DNA of 64,000 nt from Tolumonas auensis DSM 9187. Its GTDB lineage: Bacteria > Pseudomonadota > Gammaproteobacteria > Enterobacterales > Aeromonadaceae. Shown piece by piece: positions 43,376 to 53,059 of this stretch. Positions within the stretch are counted from its first letter, which is position 1. Each line of letters begins with the position of its first letter. The notes beneath the pieces are model-generated. The model was given only the letters and a program-made list of their open reading frames with translations, did no database searches and was not told the origin of the DNA. The stretch spans positions 2,152,501-2,216,500 of the forward strand of contig NC_012691.1 in the NCBI RefSeq assembly GCF_000023065.1, written 5' to 3'. The position numbers and the translations under genes were made by a program.

Positions 43376-43981
43376 ATGGAAGATAACAGCGAACGCCAGC
43401 AACGGTATCAGGCCCGCCAGCAACGACTGAAAGAAAAAGTGGATGCCCGTATTGCTGCCGCACAGGATGAGCGCGGGCTCATGATTGTGATCACCGGTGA
43501 TGGCAAAGGCAAAAGCACCTCCGGTTTTGGCACCGTAACACGTGCTGTCGGTCATGGTATGAATGCCGGTGTGGTGCAATTTATTAAAGGCACCTGGGAA
43601 TGTGGTGAACGGGTATTATTACAAAAAGCCGGCGTTGAATTTCATATCATGGCGACCGGCTTTACCTGGGAAACACAAAACAAGGAAAAAGATCAGCAAG
43701 CTGCGCAGCTGGTGTGGCAGGAAGCAAAGCGGATGCTGGCATCTGATAGCTACGATGTCGTGTTATTAGATGAACTGACCTATATGGTCGCCTATCACTA
43801 TCTTGACGTGGATGATGTTGTCACGGCATTAACTAACCGGCCACTGCACCAGCATGTGATCATCACGGGTCGCGGCTGCCATCGGGCTCTGCTGGAGATA
43901 GCTGACACCGTCAGTGAAATCAAAAACGTCAAACATGCCTTCGACAGCGGAATCAAAGCACAAAAAGGTATCGACTGGTAA
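43376..43981 (+). CDS. cobO: Cob(I)yrinic acid a,c-diamide adenosyltransferase (CobO/BtuR)
   Basis: Transfers an adenosyl group from ATP to cob(I)alamin or corrinoid. 201 residues; P-loop GDGKGKSTSG (41-50), the substrate segment FIKGTWECGERVLL and VVLLDELTYM (Walker-B-like) identify the CobA/BtuR/CobO family. The first 30 residues are a charged helix as in BtuR. GGAG lies eight bases before the start. It is the third gene of the salvage set, 13 bases after cobC. Confidence 0.92.
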   Translation: MEDNSERQQRYQARQQRLKEKVDARIAAAQDERGLMIVITGDGKGKSTSGFGTVTRAVGHGMNAGVVQFIKGTWECGERVLLQKAGVEFHIMATGFTWETQNKEKDQQAAQLVWQEAKRMLASDSYDVVLLDELTYMVAYHYLDVDDVVTALTNRPLHQHVIITGRGCHRALLEIADTVSEIKNVKHAFDSGIKAQKGIDW

Positions 43982-44042
43982 TCGTCGCATTCCATCGTGC
44001 TCATGGTTACCATTTTAGAAAACTGAATTACAGGACTTCTTC

Positions 44043-44687
44043 ATGCTGCAGTATCAGATCATTCCCGTAACCGCCTTCCAGCAAAACTGTACTCTGCTCT
44101 GGTGCGATGAAACCCATCAGGCAGCGCTTATTGATCCGGGTGGTGATATCGAAAAACTGCTGCAGGCAGTAGAGAAAAATAATCTCACGCTGACCAAGCT
44201 GTTACTCACCCACGGTCATCTTGATCATGTTGGCGGCGCAGACAAACTGCGTAAACGTACCGGCTGCCCGATCATCGGACCGCATCAGGCCGATGCGTTC
44301 TGGTTAAATGCCCTGCCCGCGCAGTCGGAAATGTTTGGTTTTGCACACACCGATGTGTTCACTCCGGATAACTGGCTGACGGAAACAGATACCGTCACCG
44401 TCGGCAATCTGGAGTTACAGGTGCTGCATTGTCCGGGGCATACACCGGGGCATGTGGTTTTTTATCATGCAGACAGCCAGCTGGCGATCGTCGGTGATGT
44501 CCTGTTTAACGGCTCCATCGGCCGGACGGATTTCCCGCAGGGCAACCACACCGATCTGATCAACGCCATCACCCAAAAACTTCTGCCGCTGGGTGATGAT
44601 GTCAAATTCATCCCCGGTCATGGCCCTATGTCGACACTGGGTCATGAGCGCGTCAGCAACCCGTATCTTTGTCAGCCTGTCTGGTAA
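44043..44687 (+). CDS. Metallo-beta-lactamase-fold hydrolase, YcbL-like
   Basis: 214-residue metal-dependent hydrolase. The metal motif [10 protein letters not shown] (56-65), His in [12 protein letters not shown], Asp in [17 protein letters not shown] and the terminal His in FIPGHGPMS form the binuclear centre of glyoxalase II-like enzymes. It matches the YcbL group (about 215 residues), which has type II glyoxalase-like activity. It is preceded by AGGA and lies 61 bases downstream of cobO, probably with its own promoter; a role in methylglyoxal detoxification is plausible. Confidence 0.85.
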   Translation: MLQYQIIPVTAFQQNCTLLWCDETHQAALIDPGGDIEKLLQAVEKNNLTLTKLLLTHGHLDHVGGADKLRKRTGCPIIGPHQADAFWLNALPAQSEMFGFAHTDVFTPDNWLTETDTVTVGNLELQVLHCPGHTPGHVVFYHADSQLAIVGDVLFNGSIGRTDFPQGNHTDLINAITQKLLPLGDDVKFIPGHGPMSTLGHERVSNPYLCQPVW

Positions 44688-44696
44688 TTGGTGCGT

Positions 44697-44724
44697 CCTC
44701 AATGCCGGGGGGCAGGTATTGAGG
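44697..44724. terminator. Hairpin between the YcbL-like and LysR genes
   Basis: Stem CCTCAAT-G-CC with GG-T-ATTGAGG (about ten pairs) around a G-rich loop, between converging genes. There is little T run on either side, so the strength is uncertain. Confidence 0.4.
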
Positions 44725-44725
44725 C

Positions 44726-45649
44726 TTATACCAGCAGATGCAGCCTTTCCTTCAGATTGTGCTGCATCAGTTGCAACATATCGCTGAGTTGCGGATCTTC
44801 ATGTCGCTCACGCAGCATATAGATCCCTATTGAATTGGTTTTCTGATTTTCCGTAAGCTGCAGACTGACAATGTTAAACTGGCTGAAATAACTCTCCATG
44901 CTGCCCGGAAAAAACAAGATCGCATTGGTTCCTTCCAGCGTTTCAATGCATGCCTCCATCGTATTACTGGAATAAACGATTTTTTCCGCCATATGCACCG
45001 AGCTGCCATATTCTTTCAGATATAACTCATCCATTACGTGGTAATAACGGCTTTCATTCGGCGTCAGATGTATTGCCGGATAATCCTTCAAATCATCTGC
45101 GGTACATGACCGTAATGCCAGCGGATGCGCCGCTCGGACAAACGCTTTATTAGTGACCTGATACAGCGGAATAAAAAGTACGCCCGCATTGCGGTTGAGA
45201 CCGTAAATCTCATTCCCGACGGAAAGATCCAGATCACCGCTCAGCAGCTGATCCATCAGCCGCAGATTATTCCCGACCTCAGTATGGATATTTGCCGAAG
45301 GATGTCGCTGCCGGTACGTTCTGACACTGTCACGCACAAACAGATGCCACTCTGCATGGCCTGATCCTACTTTCAGTTCACGCTCCAGACGCTCTTTCAA
45401 AAACTCAATTTTGGTGAGTGTATTGTCATGCAGACGCTGCATGATGCGCGCCTCTTCCAGGACAACATGCCCGAATTCAGTCAGCTCCACCCCGCTGGAA
45501 GAACGGATGAGCAACGGCACGCCGAGCGATTCTTCCAGCCGTTTAATATTGATACTCAGGGTGGATTGATTCATGCAAAGTTTATTTGCCGCATGTGTCA
45601 CATTTTTGAGAGTAGCTACTTCGAGGAATTGCCGTAAAACCTTGTCCAT
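44726..45649 (-). CDS. LysR-family regulator, divergent from the GH4 glycosidase
   Basis: 307-residue LysR regulator with HTH in residues about 4-62 (LRQFLEVATLKNVTHAANKLCMNQSTLSINIKRLEESLGVPL, in segments) and a ligand domain after about 90. I use ATG 45649; a GTG two codons upstream is also in frame. It is divergently transcribed from the GH4 gene at 45788, 138 bases apart, the standard arrangement for a specific regulator. The ligand is presumably a galacturonide or glucuronide-derived sugar, by inference from that gene. Confidence 0.86.
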   Translation of the reverse strand: MDKVLRQFLEVATLKNVTHAANKLCMNQSTLSINIKRLEESLGVPLLIRSSSGVELTEFGHVVLEEARIMQRLHDNTLTKIEFLKERLERELKVGSGHAEWHLFVRDSVRTYRQRHPSANIHTEVGNNLRLMDQLLSGDLDLSVGNEIYGLNRNAGVLFIPLYQVTNKAFVRAAHPLALRSCTADDLKDYPAIHLTPNESRYYHVMDELYLKEYGSSVHMAEKIVYSSNTMEACIETLEGTNAILFFPGSMESYFSQFNIVSLQLTENQKTNSIGIYMLRERHEDPQLSDMLQLMQHNLKERLHLLV

Positions 45650-45787
45650 GATCACAGCTCTTGGTTATGAAATTGATTTAATCAATGCCTAAGCCAAAAA
45701 CTACCATTTCCGCTATGCCTGCGCACTCTCTAATATCGTTTGCAACCAGGGTTTTTCACCAAAACTGTTTTTTCAGGAGAGAATTTC

Positions 45788-47149
45788 ATGACAACCAAGA
45801 TCGTCCTTATCGGTGCAGGCAGTGCTCAGTTTGGTTATGGCACACTGGGTGATATTTTCCAGAGCAAAACACTGGCAGGCAGTGAAATCGTATTACACGA
45901 CATCAACCCGAAAGCATTGGCATTAACCGAAGAAACTGCCCGTAAATTTGTTGCGGAGCAAGATCTGCCATTCACCATCCGCGCTACCACCAACAGAAAA
46001 GATGCCCTGAAAGGCGCAAATTTCATCATGATCTCCATTGAAGTCGGCGATCGCTTTGCGCTGTGGGATATGGACTGGCAAATACCACAGCAATACGGCA
46101 TTAAACAGGTTTACGGCGAGAATGGCGGTCCGGGCGGTCTGTTCCATTCCCTGCGCATTATTCCGCCGATTCTGGCGATCTGTGAAGATATCGCAGCTAT
46201 CTGCCCGGATGCCTGGATCTTCAATTACTCCAACCCGATGAGCCGCATCTGCACCACCGTACACCGTAAGTTCCCTGAACTGAACTTTGTCGGCATGTGC
46301 CACGAAATCGCCTCGCTGGAACGTTATCTGCCTGAAATTCTGAATACACCGTTCAGCAATCTGGCCGTACGCGCCGGTGGTCTGAACCATTTCAGTGTGC
46401 TGCTGAATGCCAATTACCGTGACTCAGGCAAAGACGCTTACGCCGATATCCGCGCCAAAGCGCCAGCTTATTTTGAAAAATTACCGGGTTTTGCCGATAT
46501 TCTGAGCTATACCCGCAAGCACGGAAAACTGATTGAGACCGAAGGTGCTACCGAGCGGGATGCCATGGGCGGTATCGACAGTGCGTATCCTTGGGCAGAC
46601 AGAACACTGTTTAAAGAAATACTGGAGAAATTTAACTATCTGCCGATTACCGGTGACAGCCACTTTGGTGAGTACATCCGCTGGGCGTATGACGTCAGCG
46701 ATCATCGCGGTATCCTCGATTTCTACGCCTTCTACCGTAACTACCTGGGTCATGTTGAGCCGAAAATCGAACTGAAACTCAAAGAACGCGTCGTCCCGAT
46801 CATTGAAGGCATACTCACCAATGCCGGTTATGAAGAGGCCGCAGTGAATATTCCGAACAAAGGTTATATCAGACAACTGCCGGGATTCATCTCTGTTGAA
46901 GTACCGGCAATTATCGACAGCAAAGGCGTACATGGCATCCAGCTGGAAATGCCGGCAGGTATCGGTGGGTTGTTAGCGAATCAGGTGGCAGTCCATGATC
47001 TGACCGCAGAAGCGGTTCTGAATCAGTCACGTGAGCTGGTAATACAGGCATTGCTGGTTGATTCTGTAAACGATAAATGCCGCTGCATCCCGGAACTGGT
47101 TGATCTGATGATCTCCCGGCAGTCCCCTTATCTCGACTACCTGAAATAA
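45788..47149 (+). CDS. NAD- and Mn-dependent GH4 glycosidase, probable alpha-galacturonidase/glucuronidase
   Basis: 453-residue family GH4 hydrolase working by NAD-dependent redox chemistry. The N-terminal nucleotide-binding GAGSAQFG (9-16), NYSNPM (146-151) and GGLNHF (197-202) are present. The metal-binding motif is CHEI (171-174). In GH4, CHS types are alpha-galactosidases, CNIP types act on phosphorylated sugars, and CHE types belong to uronidases such as LplD, so an alpha-galacturonidase or glucuronidase is most likely. The ATG at 45788 has AGGAGA upstream. No transporter or uronate catabolism genes lie beside it. Confidence 0.85.
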   Translation: MTTKIVLIGAGSAQFGYGTLGDIFQSKTLAGSEIVLHDINPKALALTEETARKFVAEQDLPFTIRATTNRKDALKGANFIMISIEVGDRFALWDMDWQIPQQYGIKQVYGENGGPGGLFHSLRIIPPILAICEDIAAICPDAWIFNYSNPMSRICTTVHRKFPELNFVGMCHEIASLERYLPEILNTPFSNLAVRAGGLNHFSVLLNANYRDSGKDAYADIRAKAPAYFEKLPGFADILSYTRKHGKLIETEGATERDAMGGIDSAYPWADRTLFKEILEKFNYLPITGDSHFGEYIRWAYDVSDHRGILDFYAFYRNYLGHVEPKIELKLKERVVPIIEGILTNAGYEEAAVNIPNKGYIRQLPGFISVEVPAIIDSKGVHGIQLEMPAGIGGLLANQVAVHDLTAEAVLNQSRELVIQALLVDSVNDKCRCIPELVDLMISRQSPYLDYLK

Positions 47150-47165
47150 TCAGTCAGCACGGATA

Positions 47166-47196
47166 CAAAAAAGGCGTAACGTCAGGTTACGCCTTT
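47166..47196. terminator. Bidirectional terminator between the GH4 and mlaA genes
   Basis: Nine-base GC-containing stem AGGCGTAAC with GTTACGCCT, flanked by A6 on one side and T3 on the other. On the minus strand it is followed by six Ts, a strong intrinsic terminator for mlaA; on the plus strand it ends the GH4 transcript less tightly. Confidence 0.75.
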
Positions 47197-47212
47197 CCCA
47201 TTTAGTTATCTG

Positions 47213-48037
47213 TTAGTTATCTATTTCATCCAGATATTTTTCAACTTCAGCATCTGTTTCAGCATCGCTCTTACTGCCCATTGCAGCCGCTTTCTTACCC
47301 TGTACCTTTGCTTCCTGATACTGCAGATAAAAATCGCGGGTCGTGATATATGGATCAAAGGCATTATCAATAATTGATTCCTGATCGATCACTTTAGAGC
47401 GCGCATCCAGACCGGAAATCGCAAATTTCGCAAGGGTTACTGGTGTCGTCATATAACTGTATGGCCAATACAGATTATCAACCAGCTGACCAATACCGCT
47501 ACGAACTGTCATCGGACCGGCCACCGGGATCATAAAGTACGGCCCCTGTGTCATTTTCGCCCGACCCAAGACTGTCGACATACTCATTTCACGCCGCTCA
47601 ATGCCCATATCCGTGGCAATATCAAACAGCCCAAGCATACCGACTGTCGAATTCAGGGAGAAGCGGGCCAGACTGGCACCGGAATGCTTAAACTCACCGA
47701 GCAGCAGGTTATTGACCGTATTGTTAGGCTCATCCAGGTTAGCGACAAAATTGCTGACACCGGTACGAAACGGTGCAGGAACCCATTCCACATAGCTGTG
47801 TACTACCGGTCTCAGAACATTCTTATCCAGAATGTCATAGTTAAACCACCACATAGCACGGTTGAATGTCGGGAATGAATCCGTAGAACCACCCGGACCG
47901 GAAGGGTAATCAGCTGAAATATGCGTTGCCAGAATATCAGTCTGTGCAGGCGCGCTTTCTGCCGTGGTCGCGGCATATGCCGCAGAAGAGAAAAATCCAC
48001 ACAATAGAACTGATAGCAGTTTTCGGATTGGTATCAT
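47213..48037 (-). CDS. mlaA: MlaA-family outer-membrane lipid-transport protein
   Basis: Outer-membrane component of the Mla phospholipid retrograde transport system. 274 residues; the family motifs FNRAMWWFNYDILDKNVLRPV, SNFVANLDEPNNTVNNLLLGE and GPYFMIPVAGPMTVRSGIG are clear. The signal sequence (1-22, cleavage near AYA) has no lipobox: the only Cys is preceded by Leu-Leu rather than a small residue, so it appears to be processed by signal peptidase I, unlike E. coli MlaA. A TATAAT hexamer (48109-48114, minus strand) lies about 75 bases upstream, and a 7-base CGCCTGA inverted repeat brackets it. Confidence 0.88.
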   Translation of the reverse strand: MIPIRKLLSVLLCGFFSSAAYAATTAESAPAQTDILATHISADYPSGPGGSTDSFPTFNRAMWWFNYDILDKNVLRPVVHSYVEWVPAPFRTGVSNFVANLDEPNNTVNNLLLGEFKHSGASLARFSLNSTVGMLGLFDIATDMGIERREMSMSTVLGRAKMTQGPYFMIPVAGPMTVRSGIGQLVDNLYWPYSYMTTPVTLAKFAISGLDARSKVIDQESIIDNAFDPYITTRDFYLQYQEAKVQGKKAAAMGSKSDAETDAEVEKYLDEIDN

Positions 48038-48198
48038 GATAGCGTTTCAGTAATGTCGTTGAGGCAGACGTAATACGGCTGCACGGTTCAATCGCCTGAC
48101 GAAATAACATTATATCAGGCGATCGCATGGGATGCGGAAGAATACGATCCATTATCTGATTTCAGATGTCAATATCAACCATCCGTACCGGCCAACGC

Positions 48199-48630
48199 TC
48201 AGCGTGTACGCGGACAGATTTCATCTTCCGTAAAGAAAAACTCAATTTCACGAGCTGCAGACTCTGATGAATCAGAACCATGTACCGCATTCTGGGTAAC
48301 CGAGATCGCATGATCAGCGCGTATAGTTCCGGCCTGTGCTTTTTCCGGATCGGTGCTACCCAGTAATTCACGATGACGGCGGATCGCATCCTGACCTTCC
48401 AGCACCTGAACCACTATCGGGCCAGATGTCATAAATTTCAGCAGGTTATCGTAGAACGGTTTGCCCTTATGCTCAGCATAGAAACCGGCTGCCTGTTCCT
48501 GGGACAAATGCAGCATTTTCGCTGCGATGATATGCAGGCCTGCGCACTCAAAACGGTGATAAATCTCACCAATAATATTTTTTGCCACTGCATCAGGCTT
48601 GATGATTGAGAAAGTGCGTTCAATAGTCAT
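48199..48630 (-). CDS. ndk: Nucleoside diphosphate kinase
   Basis: 143-residue enzyme that exchanges terminal phosphates between NTPs and NDPs. The N-terminus [17 protein letters not shown], the catalytic-His motif NAVHGSDS and the terminal EICPRTR are characteristic. The ATG at 48630 has AGGA six bases upstream; in-frame codons further up are not conserved. It is next to pepB as in other gammaproteobacteria (pepB-ndk downstream of isc). Confidence 0.96.
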   Translation of the reverse strand: MTIERTFSIIKPDAVAKNIIGEIYHRFECAGLHIIAAKMLHLSQEQAAGFYAEHKGKPFYDNLLKFMTSGPIVVQVLEGQDAIRRHRELLGSTDPEKAQAGTIRADHAISVTQNAVHGSDSSESAAREIEFFFTEDEICPRTR

Positions 48631-48767
48631 GCTATGTCCTTGTATCATCATCGATATTTCTATTTGTTTACTAAGTTATGACGAAACAGGTTGTGCTGCA
48701 ATTGAAAAAATTGTGTTAATGATAAGTTGATCTGATTTTAGAACATTTGTAGCAGGGAGAGAGAAAT

Positions 48768-48807
48768 GCGCCGGAGGATAACGCCGCGACCACCGGGGCC
48801 ACGGCGC
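48768..48807 (-). terminator. GC-rich hairpin after pepB
   Basis: GCGCCG with CGGCGC arms around a loop rich in secondary pairings, within 12 bases of the pepB stop. Only ATTT follows on the minus strand, so it is a weak or Rho-assisted terminator candidate. Confidence 0.35.
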
Positions 48808-48818
48808 TGAATGAGAGA

Positions 48819-50114
48819 CTATTTTAATGACCGCAGCCAGCGGGCAATGGTTCTTACACCATGACCTTTCCCACCCGGAGCCCACAACTCATTGGCATTT
48901 TTCTGGAATGAAGCAGACAGGTCCATATGCACCCAGCCCTTCACTTCTTCACGCACGAATTTTGACAGGAACGCCGCTGCAGTCGTCGCGCCAGCCGTGC
49001 CTTCAGCGGAAGATACGTTACCGATATCCGCATAAGAAGAAGTTAATTGCGTGGTATGCCATGGTTCCAGCGGTAATGGCCATGCCTTTTCATTTTCCGC
49101 TTTCGCGCACGTCACAATAGCCTGTGCCTGTTCATCCTGTAAACTGAATACGGCATGATAATCACGCCCCAATGCCACTTTCGCCGCCCCGGTCAGGGTC
49201 GCTGCATCAAGAATATACGGCGCACCAGTCGCACTGGCATCCAGTAAGCCATCAGCCAGAACGAGACGACCTTCCGCATCGGTATTCAACACTTCGACGC
49301 TGACGCCATTACGATAAGTCAGAATATCGCCCAGTTTAAACGCATTACCGCTGACCAGATTCTCCGCACAGCAAAGCATAAGTTGTACACGGTGATTCAA
49401 GCCCTGACGAATCGCAAGTGCCAGCGCACCCGCCAGCATAGCGGCACCGCCCATGTCAGACTTCATCGGCAGCATCATGTCCGACTCTTTCAGGCTGTAA
49501 CCGCCGGAATCAAAGGTAATGCCCTTACCGACCAGACAGGCGGTGATCGGAGCATCCAGATCGCCGGTCGGGTTGTAATCAAGCTTCAGGAATGCCGGTT
49601 CATGCGCACTGCCGCGGCCCACATTGTAAATACCGGTATAACCCAGTTCCTTCAGCGCCTCGCCGGACAGAATATGGTAATTCACGCGTTCCGGTGCCTG
49701 CTTAGCCACAAACTTCGCTGCTTCAGTCGCTAATGCAGTGGGATATAAATTTTCAGGCGTTGCGTTGGTGATCTCGCGGATCCAGCGGGTCGTTTCCAGT
49801 AAGGCATCCAGCTGCTGTTGTTCTTCCGCACTCATGTCACCAAGGTCAAGCTGTTGTCCGCCACGCGGATTATAGAAACCCTGACAAAACGCATAACGAC
49901 GTTCCGGATCCCATTCTTCACCAACCAGAGACAGTTGTTTAATGCCCTGAGCATCCAGACGGCGACCTGCGCGCTGGATCAGACGTAACCAATCAGATGA
50001 TGAGCCGGTGAGGTGAATGAATGCAGAACCCTGATTAAAACTGATTAAGGCGTTCTCACCCCAGCAGGCATCAGCAGGTGCTTCTACCAGAATAACAGCC
50101 ATGGATGTTGTCAT
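48819..50114 (-). CDS. pepB: Peptidase B (leucyl-aminopeptidase family)
   Basis: 431-residue cytosolic aminopeptidase that releases N-terminal residues, notably Asp and Glu. The M17 metal-binding and catalytic motifs are KGITFDSGGYSLK, MKSDMGGAA, and NTDAEGRLVLADGL, in the correct order in the C-terminal half. Its location downstream of the isc cluster, with ndk following, matches PepB of E. coli (427). The Shine-Dalgarno is weak (GGAAA stretch). The reference order hscA-fdx-iscX-pepB is preserved here except that iscX is missing. Confidence 0.93.
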   Translation of the reverse strand: MTTSMAVILVEAPADACWGENALISFNQGSAFIHLTGSSSDWLRLIQRAGRRLDAQGIKQLSLVGEEWDPERRYAFCQGFYNPRGGQQLDLGDMSAEEQQQLDALLETTRWIREITNATPENLYPTALATEAAKFVAKQAPERVNYHILSGEALKELGYTGIYNVGRGSAHEPAFLKLDYNPTGDLDAPITACLVGKGITFDSGGYSLKESDMMLPMKSDMGGAAMLAGALALAIRQGLNHRVQLMLCCAENLVSGNAFKLGDILTYRNGVSVEVLNTDAEGRLVLADGLLDASATGAPYILDAATLTGAAKVALGRDYHAVFSLQDEQAQAIVTCAKAENEKAWPLPLEPWHTTQLTSSYADIGNVSSAEGTAGATTAAAFLSKFVREEVKGWVHMDLSASFQKNANELWAPGGKGHGVRTIARWLRSLK

Positions 50115-50141
50115 GATTTTTTTCCGATATCCTGAAAATAC

Positions 50142-50189
50142 AAATGGAGCAACAGGTTACCACTTCAGGTCACGCTGTTGCTCCATTTT
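50142..50189 (-). terminator. Terminator of the isc operon
   Basis: Perfect 14-base inverted repeat (50142-50155 with 50175-50188) with a partly self-paired loop, between fdx and pepB. It follows the fdx stop at 50201 and ends in a T-containing stretch on the minus strand. It should stop most isc transcription before pepB. Confidence 0.65.
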
Positions 50190-50200
50190 CATGTAACAAA

Positions 50201-50539
50201 TTAGTGTTGTTCAGAAGCCAGATTGATCGTGTACTTCGGAATTTCCACCGTCAAATCTTCATCTGCCACATGCGCCTGACAGCCGAGACGTGATTCCGGC
50301 TCCAGACCCCATGCCTTGTCCAGCATGTCATCTTCCAGTTCATCACTCGGCTCAAGCGAATCAAAACCTTCCCGGATGATGCAATGACAGGTTGTACAGG
50401 CACAGGATTTTTCACAGGCATGTTCGATATTAATACCGTTCGCCAGCGCCACATCCAGAATGGTTTCCCCTTCTTTGGCCTCAACAACCATGCCATCCGG
50501 ACACAGTTTTTCATGGGGTAAAAATACGATTTTCGGCAT
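50201..50539 (-). CDS. fdx: ISC-system [2Fe-2S] ferredoxin
   Basis: 112-residue adrenodoxin-type ferredoxin supplying electrons during Fe-S cluster assembly. The cysteine pattern C-x5-C-x2-C in CEKSCACTTC and the distant Cys in SRLGCQAHV hold the cluster; the LDVALANGINIEHACEKSC segment is as in E. coli Fdx. It lies directly after hscA (stop and start adjacent), the last gene of the isc operon. Confidence 0.95.
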   Translation of the reverse strand: MPKIVFLPHEKLCPDGMVVEAKEGETILDVALANGINIEHACEKSCACTTCHCIIREGFDSLEPSDELEDDMLDKAWGLEPESRLGCQAHVADEDLTVEIPKYTINLASEQH

Positions 50540-52389
50540 CAGTTCACCTCGTCAATCTTATGTCCCTGCAATGCCTGACGGATAGAAGAATCCATTCGTC
50601 GGGCTGCAAACTCACTGGTTGCTTCATCCAGCGCTGTAATTGCCGCTTTGATAGCGTCGGTATCATCGCCTTGCTGGATATTCACTAAATTCTGTATAGC
50701 ATCATTAATCACGCTGCGCTCTTCCGGTGACAACAATGCATCACCATCTTTACTCAGCGCCTGACGCAGACTTTCCAGCACACGATCAGCTTCTACTTTC
50801 TGTTCCACCAGCATACGGGCTTTGATGTCTTTTTCGGCAAATTCAACAGACTCACGCAGCATTCTGAGCATGTCTTCTTCCTGCAATCCGTAGGAAGGTT
50901 TCACCTCAATCGCAGCCTGTACACCGGTACTTTTTTCCATGGCACTGACCGATAACAGACCATCAGCATCCACCTGGAAAGTCACCCGGATATGCGCAGC
51001 ACCTGCCGCCAATGGCGGAATACCTTTCAGAACAAAACGCGCCAGAGACCGGCAATCACTGACCAGCTCACGTTCGCCCTGTAAAACATGGATCATCATG
51101 GCCGTCTGACCATCTTTAAAGGTCGTAAAATCCTGAGCACGGGCAGCCGGTATCGTGGTATTCCGCGGGATGATCTTCTCAACCAGTCCGCCCATGGTTT
51201 CCAGACCCAAAGAAAGCGGAATGACATCCAGCAGCAGCATTTCAGATTCAGGTTTGTTACCCACCAGAATATCGGCCTGAATCGCCGCACCAACCGCCAC
51301 AACTTTATCCGGATCGATACTGGTTAATGGCGTTCTGCCGAAAAAGTCACCCACCAGCTGACGTACCAACGGAACTCGGGTAGAGCCACCGACCATCACA
51401 ACTTCCAGAACTTCATCCGCTTCAACACCGGCATCTTTGATTGCCCGGCGGCATGACATCAGAGTCTTCTTCACCAGAGGTGTGATCAGATCTTCAAACT
51501 GAGTCCGATCAATACTGCCGGACCATTGGGCAAACGAGACAGCAACGGTGTCCTGAGAGCTCAGTTGCTGTTTCACATCACAAGCTAGATCAAGCAGCTG
51601 ACGTTGAACCCGCGGTGTAAACGGCGCAATCAGATCAGCCTGTTCTGCGATCCAGTCAGCCAGCAGATGATCAAAATCATCGCCGCCCAGCGCGGAATCA
51701 CCACCAGTGGCCATCACTTCAAATACACCCTGATGCAAACGCAGGATAGAGATATCGAAAGTACCACCACCCAGATCATAAACTGCGATCACACCTTCCT
51801 GACCGGAATCCAGACCATAAGCAACCGCCGCAGCCGTCGGCTCATTCAGCAGACGTAACACATGCATACCGGCCAGACGGGCAGCATCTTTGGTCGCCTG
51901 ACGCTGAGCATCATTAAAATAGGCAGGAACGGTGATCACCACGCCATCAAGCTCGGCACCTAATGCTTCGGTGGCCCGCAGTTGCAGTGCTTTTAAGATC
52001 TCGGCGGAAACCTGAACCGGGTTCACTTCACCCTGACAGGTATTGATATGCACCAGCCCTTTATCGGCACCAGTGAACTGATATGGCAGATTAGTCTGGG
52101 TAATGTCAGACAGTGCCTTACCCATAAAGCGCTTAACCGATTGAATCGTATTGAGCGGATCTTCCGCTGCAGCATGCTTGGCTTCTGCACCGATTTGCAG
52201 ACCATCGGGAAGATAACGGACGACTGAAGGCAGAATGTCCCTTCCCTGTTCATCTTTCAGTGTTTCAGCGACACCACTACGAACAACGGCAACCAGTGAG
52301 TTCGTTGTTCCCAGATCAATGCCGACCGCCCACTTTTGCTGATGCGGAGCGGCACTCAGTCCGGGTTCCGCGATATGCAATAATGCCAT
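50539..52389 (-). CDS. hscA: Fe-S-cluster-assembly Hsp70 chaperone HscA
   Basis: 616-residue specialised Hsp70. The ATPase domain has [15 protein letters not shown] near residue 23 and [12 protein letters not shown]; the substrate domain follows from about 390. It works with HscB to release clusters from IscU, recognising the LPPVK motif seen in IscU here. HscA-type length (616) and gene order hscB-hscA-fdx fit. It starts 48 bases after hscB. Confidence 0.95.
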   Translation of the reverse strand: MALLHIAEPGLSAAPHQQKWAVGIDLGTTNSLVAVVRSGVAETLKDEQGRDILPSVVRYLPDGLQIGAEAKHAAAEDPLNTIQSVKRFMGKALSDITQTNLPYQFTGADKGLVHINTCQGEVNPVQVSAEILKALQLRATEALGAELDGVVITVPAYFNDAQRQATKDAARLAGMHVLRLLNEPTAAAVAYGLDSGQEGVIAVYDLGGGTFDISILRLHQGVFEVMATGGDSALGGDDFDHLLADWIAEQADLIAPFTPRVQRQLLDLACDVKQQLSSQDTVAVSFAQWSGSIDRTQFEDLITPLVKKTLMSCRRAIKDAGVEADEVLEVVMVGGSTRVPLVRQLVGDFFGRTPLTSIDPDKVVAVGAAIQADILVGNKPESEMLLLDVIPLSLGLETMGGLVEKIIPRNTTIPAARAQDFTTFKDGQTAMMIHVLQGERELVSDCRSLARFVLKGIPPLAAGAAHIRVTFQVDADGLLSVSAMEKSTGVQAAIEVKPSYGLQEEDMLRMLRESVEFAEKDIKARMLVEQKVEADRVLESLRQALSKDGDALLSPEERSVINDAIQNLVNIQQGDDTDAIKAAITALDEATSEFAARRMDSSIRQALQGHKIDEVN

Positions 52390-52437
52390 AACGTATCTCT
52401 AGACCTCATCGGTATGCACAGAAACATACCTTATCCA

Positions 52438-52953
52438 TTATAAATCAAAGAGCGACTCTTCCAGCTTATCCAGTTCATCTTTCATCTTCCGGACAAACTT
52501 TAACTTGCGTAACGTATCTGCCGCTTCGTGGTATTGCGCGTCAGCAAGCTGTTGTTCCAGTGACTGAAAATAACGCTGATAATGCTGTTTCACTCTGCTC
52601 TGGAACCGGCTGATTACAGCCTCGTCCGGCTTTTTCTGCAGATCATCCAGCTCTTCGCGCCACTCCAGCTGTTCCATCAGAAAAGCAGTATCTTTTACTG
52701 TATGTTGCTCATTGCGCAGATCAATACCCTGCAACACCAGAAGATATTCCGCACAGGCCAGTGGTTGCTTCAGCGTATTATAGGCGCTGTTGATCTCCAC
52801 CGTTTTCTGCATGGATTCAAGCTTGATCGCATCGGATTGTGTCGCGACATTATCCGGATGAAATTGTTTTTGCAGTTCACGATATCGTGCTGCCAGTTCG
52901 GTTGTATCCACTGACAGCGATACCGGGATCTGAAATAACTCAAAATAATTCAC
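52438..52953 (-). CDS. hscB: Co-chaperone HscB
   Basis: 171-residue J-domain protein. The N-terminal J domain (about 2-75) contains the HPDN loop in QKQFHPDN; the C-terminal helical domain (about 90-165) binds IscU. Length matches E. coli HscB (171). It follows iscA by 106 bases, with an intrinsic terminator-like hairpin between the two (52980-53005), which is unusual for the operon. Confidence 0.94.
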   Translation of the reverse strand: MNYFELFQIPVSLSVDTTELAARYRELQKQFHPDNVATQSDAIKLESMQKTVEINSAYNTLKQPLACAEYLLVLQGIDLRNEQHTVKDTAFLMEQLEWREELDDLQKKPDEAVISRFQSRVKQHYQRYFQSLEQQLADAQYHEAADTLRKLKFVRKMKDELDKLEESLFDL

Positions 52954-52979
52954 AAGCTATTCTCTCTGGGGACATAAAT

Positions 52980-53005
52980 AAAAAGGCGCCTGAATGCGCC
53001 TTTTA
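52980..53005 (-). terminator. Intrinsic terminator or attenuator between iscA and hscB
   Basis: Nine-base stem AAAAGGCGC with GCGCCTTTT and six-base loop, followed by a T-rich tract on the minus strand. It lies 55 bases after the iscA stop and 27 bases before the hscB start, inside the otherwise continuous isc operon. It should lower hscBA-fdx transcription relative to iscRSUA, or requires an internal promoter. Effect is inferred from structure. Confidence 0.65.
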
Positions 53006-53059
53006 TCATGTAACAGTGCAGTAAGCGAGTCGAATTCGCATTACGCTTCTGACGGATGA

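Noticed and set aside
46481-46933. Minus-strand 150-codon frame in the GH4 gene
   Set aside because: Antisense shadow of a protein with all GH4 motifs.
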